The notes below the pieces were generated by a model that saw only the letters and a list, made by a program, of their open reading frames with translations, ran no database searches and was not told where the DNA came from. Both the position numbers and the translations under genes were made by a program. Source: Flavobacteriaceae bacterium (lineage in GTDB: Bacteria > Bacteroidota > Bacteroidia > Flavobacteriales > Flavobacteriaceae). Taken from it: a stretch of DNA of 9,031 bases. Shown piece by piece: positions 5,846 through 9,031 of this stretch. The stretch's first letter is position 1. The number at the start of each line of letters is the position of its first letter. Where the stretch lies: the NCBI GenBank assembly GCA_013042825.1, contig JABDPL010000196.1:1-9031 (forward strand), read 5' to 3'.

Positions 5846-7882
5846 ATGAAATTATTGTTAAGGGTATTTTCACTTGTTTTTTTATTCGCAATCATCAGTT
5901 GTAATGTCGACAATCTGAACGAATCGAATACAGATGCTACTAACAAATCGAATATAGACGCTACTAACAGATCATCCGAGGATGAGTGTGAAACGGCTTT
6001 CGCCTATTATGAAGACGGCTGCTTTATCGATAGCGATTATGGATTTAAGCGCTGGGGATGGAATATTGGTCCGTTAAGTGATGGTTCTAACGGGAGCTTC
6101 GATCTTTACGCAGGCGCAGCAAAATGTAAGCCTGAAATAGGAATGTATGTTGGAGCCATTGAGGTGAATTATGTTGATGGCACTTTAACCGTTGACTATC
6201 AGGCCGAAGATGGTTATGTCTTCTATGAAACGCATCTTTATGCAGGTAATGCCGAGTTTCCTACCGATCCCAAGGGTAAACCAACGGTTGCTCCGGGGCA
6301 ATACGGTAATCAAAACGAATTTTCAGAAGGATCTTCAAGTGACTCATATACCATTAAGGGGCTAGAAGGCGATATTTATATTATTGCTCATGCCGTTGTT
6401 TGCCCTATGGAAGAAGAATGTGAAGCCGATGCAGGTACCATTAAAGCAGAAGCCGATTGCATTGGAGATAATGGAGCTACCATCACGGGATTACCAGGTG
6501 GTGATGCTACAGTACCCGAAGGCTATGAGGTTCTTTATGTATTAACAAAAGGTGCTGACCTTGTAATTGTTGATGTAAGTTCCGATCCGAGCTTTGTTGT
6601 AGATATGGACGGCCTTTATACGGTTCATACCCTTGTTTACGATCCTAATACGCTTGATCTTTCAGGTGTTGAATTAGGCGTTACAACAGGAGGGGATGTC
6701 TATGGACTTCTTATCGATGGCGGTGGAGATATTTGTGCTTCCCTTGACGTTACCGGCTTTTCGGTAGAAATTAAATGTAATCCATCGGGGCCTGTAATTA
6801 TTCCAGAAGTAACTGCAGATATTGATGCCATACTTAATCTCGGTCCCCCTATTGATCCAAATAATCCAGATCCTACCCTATATGATATTACAGAATTTGT
6901 GAGTTTTGGTCAGCCAGATGGTGTTTCATCAGCTGATTGGTTGGTTGAATTGGAGATTGGCCAATCTTTGGAAATTGGTCAACCAGTGGGTCTGCAAGAA
7001 GGTGACGAATTGCTTTATACAAGAGTGGATTACTTTAGCGATATTTTGGGACATTGGCCGCTTACAACTGACTTAAGTGATGAGACTGGCAATAATAGTG
7101 ACATGACCAGCAGTGGCCTTAATTCACCGCTTTCGTCAACAGGACCAAATGGCGTATGTGTAGAAGGAAATGTCTTTACCGGTGGGAATTACGCCTCAAC
7201 GCCTGCCATAGCCGGATTCGACCCTACTAACTTCTCAGTAAAACTAGATTTTAATATATCCGATTTTGGAACGCCTACCGTACAGACTGGTGGTAATCCA
7301 GTTATAATGGGTGGTTTTTCTTGGAGATTCATCGGTATTGAAGTCAACAGCACCACTGGAGCTGTGGGACTAATATGGAATAATGGTGATTTTTCATATT
7401 CTAGTACAATTCTGAATTTGAATGAATGGTATACGGGCGAAATTAAATTTTCTTCGGGAACTGCAGAATTATATATTAACGGGACCTTGGTGCATAGTGA
7501 GGTCACTGGAACATTGGATACAGGAGGTAGCAGTGATTTTAGCACGAATAATGGTGGAAATGGCGGCGGATTCACCGGATGCATCAGGAACCTTCAAGTT
7601 GCTGGAGTAGGAGCGGTGTCACCAGTACCATTGTCAATAGTGTCTCAATATATAAGTGAGTCGTTTACAGACATAAGTGATGTCGAAGATCCGTTTTTCC
7701 CAGGTCAGGGATTATTTCCCGCTAAGAATATTGAACTTACTGTTATTGGTGCAGAAGCTGATCAGGATGTCGAATATAAATATGACATTAGATGCTTAAT
7801 CAAAAGAGATGGCGTTGTGCTTCCACGGTATTATAACATTGATCCAAAAATTAAGATCAAATCAACTAACCCAAGCAATTAA
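5846..7882 (+). CDS. Large multi-domain lipoprotein with LamG-like domain
   Basis: A 678-residue protein starting at ATG 5846. The signal peptide ends in an SPII lipobox with Cys19 (AIISC). A Ser/Asn/Thr-rich tether follows, including a doubled SNTDATNK/SNIDATNR unit. Residues ~48-186 form a Cys-bounded module (FKRWGWNIGP ... YETHLYAG ... TVAPGQYGN ... GDIYIIAHAVVC) that I recognise from other flavobacterial surface proteins but cannot name. Residues ~192-311 are a second such module (CEADAGTIKAEADC ... EGYEVLYVLTKGADLVIVD ... VHTLVYDPNTLDL ... CASLDVTGFSVEIKC). Residues ~400-588 look like a LamG/concanavalin-like jelly roll (GHWPLTTDLSDETGN ... FSVKLDFNISDFG ... WYTGEIKF ... AELYINGTLVH ... 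FTGCIRNLQVAG), with Cys438 and Cys579 possibly bridged. Residues ~590-678 are unassigned. There is no T9SS tail, so surface display would depend on the lipid anchor. Probably a carbohydrate- or protein-binding surface protein; no enzyme motif is seen. It forms a single-gene unit closed by the terminator at 7937. Confidence 0.88.
   Translation: MKLLLRVFSLVFLFAIISCNVDNLNESNTDATNKSNIDATNRSSEDECETAFAYYEDGCFIDSDYGFKRWGWNIGPLSDGSNGSFDLYAGAAKCKPEIGMYVGAIEVNYVDGTLTVDYQAEDGYVFYETHLYAGNAEFPTDPKGKPTVAPGQYGNQNEFSEGSSSDSYTIKGLEGDIYIIAHAVVCPMEEECEADAGTIKAEADCIGDNGATITGLPGGDATVPEGYEVLYVLTKGADLVIVDVSSDPSFVVDMDGLYTVHTLVYDPNTLDLSGVELGVTTGGDVYGLLIDGGGDICASLDVTGFSVEIKCNPSGPVIIPEVTADIDAILNLGPPIDPNNPDPTLYDITEFVSFGQPDGVSSADWLVELEIGQSLEIGQPVGLQEGDELLYTRVDYFSDILGHWPLTTDLSDETGNNSDMTSSGLNSPLSSTGPNGVCVEGNVFTGGNYASTPAIAGFDPTNFSVKLDFNISDFGTPTVQTGGNPVIMGGFSWRFIGIEVNSTTGAVGLIWNNGDFSYSSTILNLNEWYTGEIKFSSGTAELYINGTLVHSEVTGTLDTGGSSDFSTNNGGNGGGFTGCIRNLQVAGVGAVSPVPLSIVSQYISESFTDISDVEDPFFPGQGLFPAKNIELTVIGAEADQDVEYKYDIRCLIKRDGVVLPRYYNIDPKIKIKSTNPSN
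5924..5971 (+). repeat. Two tandem 24-nt units in the lipoprotein tether
   Basis: Units 5924-5947 and 5948-5971 are adjacent 24-nt copies differing at only three or so bases, encoding SNTDATNK and SNIDATNR. They sit directly behind the lipidated Cys, where length changes are tolerated, so this is a plausible slippage-prone spacer. Confidence 0.85.
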
Positions 7883-7936
7883 ATTCTTGAAGACTCTTTG
7901 AGTCGCAAAATATTATTAAAAAATATAGTTCAATTA

Positions 7937-7966
7937 AAAACCTCAACTACAATTAGTTGAGGTTTT
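7937..7966 (+). terminator. Strong intrinsic terminator after the 678-aa lipoprotein
   Basis: aaaacctcaacta (7937-7949) pairs perfectly over 13 bp with tagttgaggtttt (7954-7966) around the loop caat, about 55 nt past the stop codon at 7880-7882. The 3' arm ends in four T, followed by ATT. It may work in both directions, but only the + strand has an adjacent gene to end. Confidence 0.8.
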
Positions 7967-7970
7967 ATTC

Positions 7971-8005
7971 TGCTCCCCTCTTGGACTTCCCGCCATTCAG
8001 CGGGA
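7971..8005. repeat. tgctcccct motif with GC-rich hairpin
   Basis: tgctcccct (7971-7979) is followed by tcccgc (7988-7993) and gcggga (8000-8005), a perfect 6-bp hairpin with loop cattca. The nine-base start also occurs at 5338-5346. Both copies sit in short intergenic gaps on either side of the 678-residue lipoprotein gene. Confidence 0.35.
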
Positions 8006-8124
8006 TAAACTTCTCACCAGACTAAAATCACTTAGATAAGTTAACTAGGAGCCAACTATTATATCAGATAAAACACAAATAAATTTCGTATCTTATTGAG
8101 GATCAACCTTAAAATTATTATTAC

Positions 8125-8805
8125 TTGGAAAATTCACTTTTAGAAGAGTCTTCAGCAACTCAGAATTGGCAAAACAGAGCATTTCCCTTTATGGTGTGGA
8201 CAATTTGTTTTTTTTCGGTATTTTTCATTGTAGCTACTGCATTTCAATTATACAGCATTCGTTCTAAAATAGAATACCAAGAAAAAAATGAAATCGTGTT
8301 TACTGACAAATTTGAGAATATAGATTCTCAAATTAAACTAGATCAACTTACTCTTAGGACACAAGCACAACTTGAAGTTTATGCATTACAAAGAAGATAC
8401 CATCAAAGTAATATGCTTTTGATTTCTAGGATCTGGATTCAATACTTGGGATTTTTAATTGGCACCATTCTAGCTTTTATCGGAGCGATTTTCGTTTTAG
8501 GCAAACTCCGCGAAGGTGGGAGTAAGTTTGATTCTGAAATTAAAGAGGTTGGCAAATTTGCATTCGATTCTTCATCACCAGGTTTGTTTTTAGCATTTTT
8601 TGGCACATTTATTATTGCAATTACATTGTTTTATCATCAAAAAATCACCGTAGAAGACACTTCTCTTTTTCTTGATAAAACGTATAATTTAAATACATCA
8701 AACAAAGACAATGAGGGAGTGATTTCAACTGAAGAAATGCTTAAAGAGAATTTTGAAACTTTACCAGATACATTAATTCCGCCGCCACCATCAATAGAAG
8801 ATTAA
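8125..8805 (+). CDS. Three-helix membrane protein of unknown function, TTG start
   Basis: A 226-residue inner-membrane protein I do not recognise. Hydrophobic helices lie at ~22-44 (MVWTICFFSVFFIVATAF), ~106-126 (YLGFLIGTILAFIGAIFVLG) and ~152-170 (GLFLAFFGTFIIAITLFY). Between helices 1 and 2 is a charged, Gln/Glu-rich segment (~46-100) that could form a coiled coil. The tail is acidic and ends in LIPPPPSIED. An in-frame TAA at 8110-8112 leaves no ATG before the hydrophobic region, so the start is TTG at 8125 (MENSLLEESS) or ATG at 8191 (residue 23), which would cut into helix 1; I prefer TTG. The stop is 2 nt from the next ATG, so the two genes are almost certainly co-transcribed. There is no catalytic motif. 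The upstream gap holds no clear promoter, although a TAAATTTC at 8080-8087 is close to the phylum's -7 element. Confidence 0.75.
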   Translation: MENSLLEESSATQNWQNRAFPFMVWTICFFSVFFIVATAFQLYSIRSKIEYQEKNEIVFTDKFENIDSQIKLDQLTLRTQAQLEVYALQRRYHQSNMLLISRIWIQYLGFLIGTILAFIGAIFVLGKLREGGSKFDSEIKEVGKFAFDSSSPGLFLAFFGTFIIAITLFYHQKITVEDTSLFLDKTYNLNTSNKDNEGVISTEEMLKENFETLPDTLIPPPPSIED

Positions 8806-8807
8806 TT

Positions 8808-9031
8808 ATGATTAAAGCAGTTTTTAAATTTGTAATCTACTTCTCATCCATAATATTGTTTGGCCAAACAGATCAGTTTGCTTCTATCAATGCTGCGTTC
8901 CATCAAAAAAAGTATGAAGACGTAATTAGTATATATAACAAGATAAATAAACCTGTAAAGGAGGTTGAAAACCAACTTAAGATAAATTTGATGGCTGCCG
9001 AGGCGGCATGTAAAACTGAAAGATGGAATTC
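8808..9031 (+). CDS. Exported, possibly TPR-like protein (3' partial)
   Basis: ATG at 8808, 2 nt after the stop of the membrane-protein gene, with 74 whole codons before the window ends. Residues 1-~20 (MIKAVFKFVIYFSSIILFGQ) form a signal peptide, probably cleaved after FG or GQ. The visible mature part is helical and charged (INAAFHQKKYEDVISIYNKI; VENQLKINLMAAEAACKTERW). The spacing of Ala, Tyr and small residues resembles a tetratricopeptide helix pair, but two helices are not enough to assign a family. It was probably a periplasmic scaffold partner of the upstream membrane protein (inference). The C-terminal part lies outside the window. Confidence 0.75.
   Translation, partial: MIKAVFKFVIYFSSIILFGQTDQFASINAAFHQKKYEDVISIYNKINKPVKEVENQLKINLMAAEAACKTERWN

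Noticed and set aside
7189..7584. A 131-residue minus-strand frame opposite the LamG-like region
   Set aside because: It is wholly antisense to a well-supported coding region and is Pro/Val-rich as expected from reversed Gly/Thr codons; it has no start context or family features.

Overview
The window looks like chromosomal DNA from a member of the Bacteroidota, most likely a marine-type Flavobacteriaceae. The clues are AT-rich DNA, gene starts without Shine-Dalgarno sites, several proteins ending in type IX secretion system (T9SS) type A sorting domains, lipoproteins with SPII lipoboxes, and families common in that group (DUF1501, DUF5679, choice-of-anchor V). Genus is not resolvable from the sequence alone. 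All family names come from memory of the families, not from a search.

Left block (1-3130, + strand): the 3' part of a large secreted protein (Asp-box beta-propeller, three thrombospondin type 3 repeats, T9SS C-terminal domain), followed 5 nt later by a surface-type lipoprotein with two FN3-like modules. They look like one transcription unit, with a possible terminator at 3067-3130.

Middle block (3131-5845): a low-density zone containing decayed genes. On the minus strand there is a small T9SS-cargo gene broken by at least two frameshifts (3238-3653), and a choice-of-anchor V protein with a CSSCH motif and T9SS tail that is full length except for one in-frame TAG (3890-4744). Between them lie two hairpins suited to minus-strand termination. 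A 47-residue DUF5679 zinc-ribbon-like gene (5085-5228, minus) is intact. A + strand remnant of a DUF1501 protein keeps only its last ~90 residues (5460-5732). A very good + strand terminator at 4896-4931 has no + strand gene upstream to explain it.

Right block (5846-9031, + strand): a 678-residue lipoprotein with several extracellular modules including a LamG-like domain, closed by a strong terminator (7937-7966). After it comes a new unit: a three-helix membrane protein that appears to start at TTG, followed 2 nt later by the 5' part of an exported, probably helical-repeat protein that runs off the window.

No tRNA, rRNA, CRISPR array, insertion sequence or complete defence system was found. 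No convincing Bacteroidota promoter (TTG / TAnnTTTG) could be called. The overall theme is cell-surface and secreted proteins, with a patch of gene decay in the centre.
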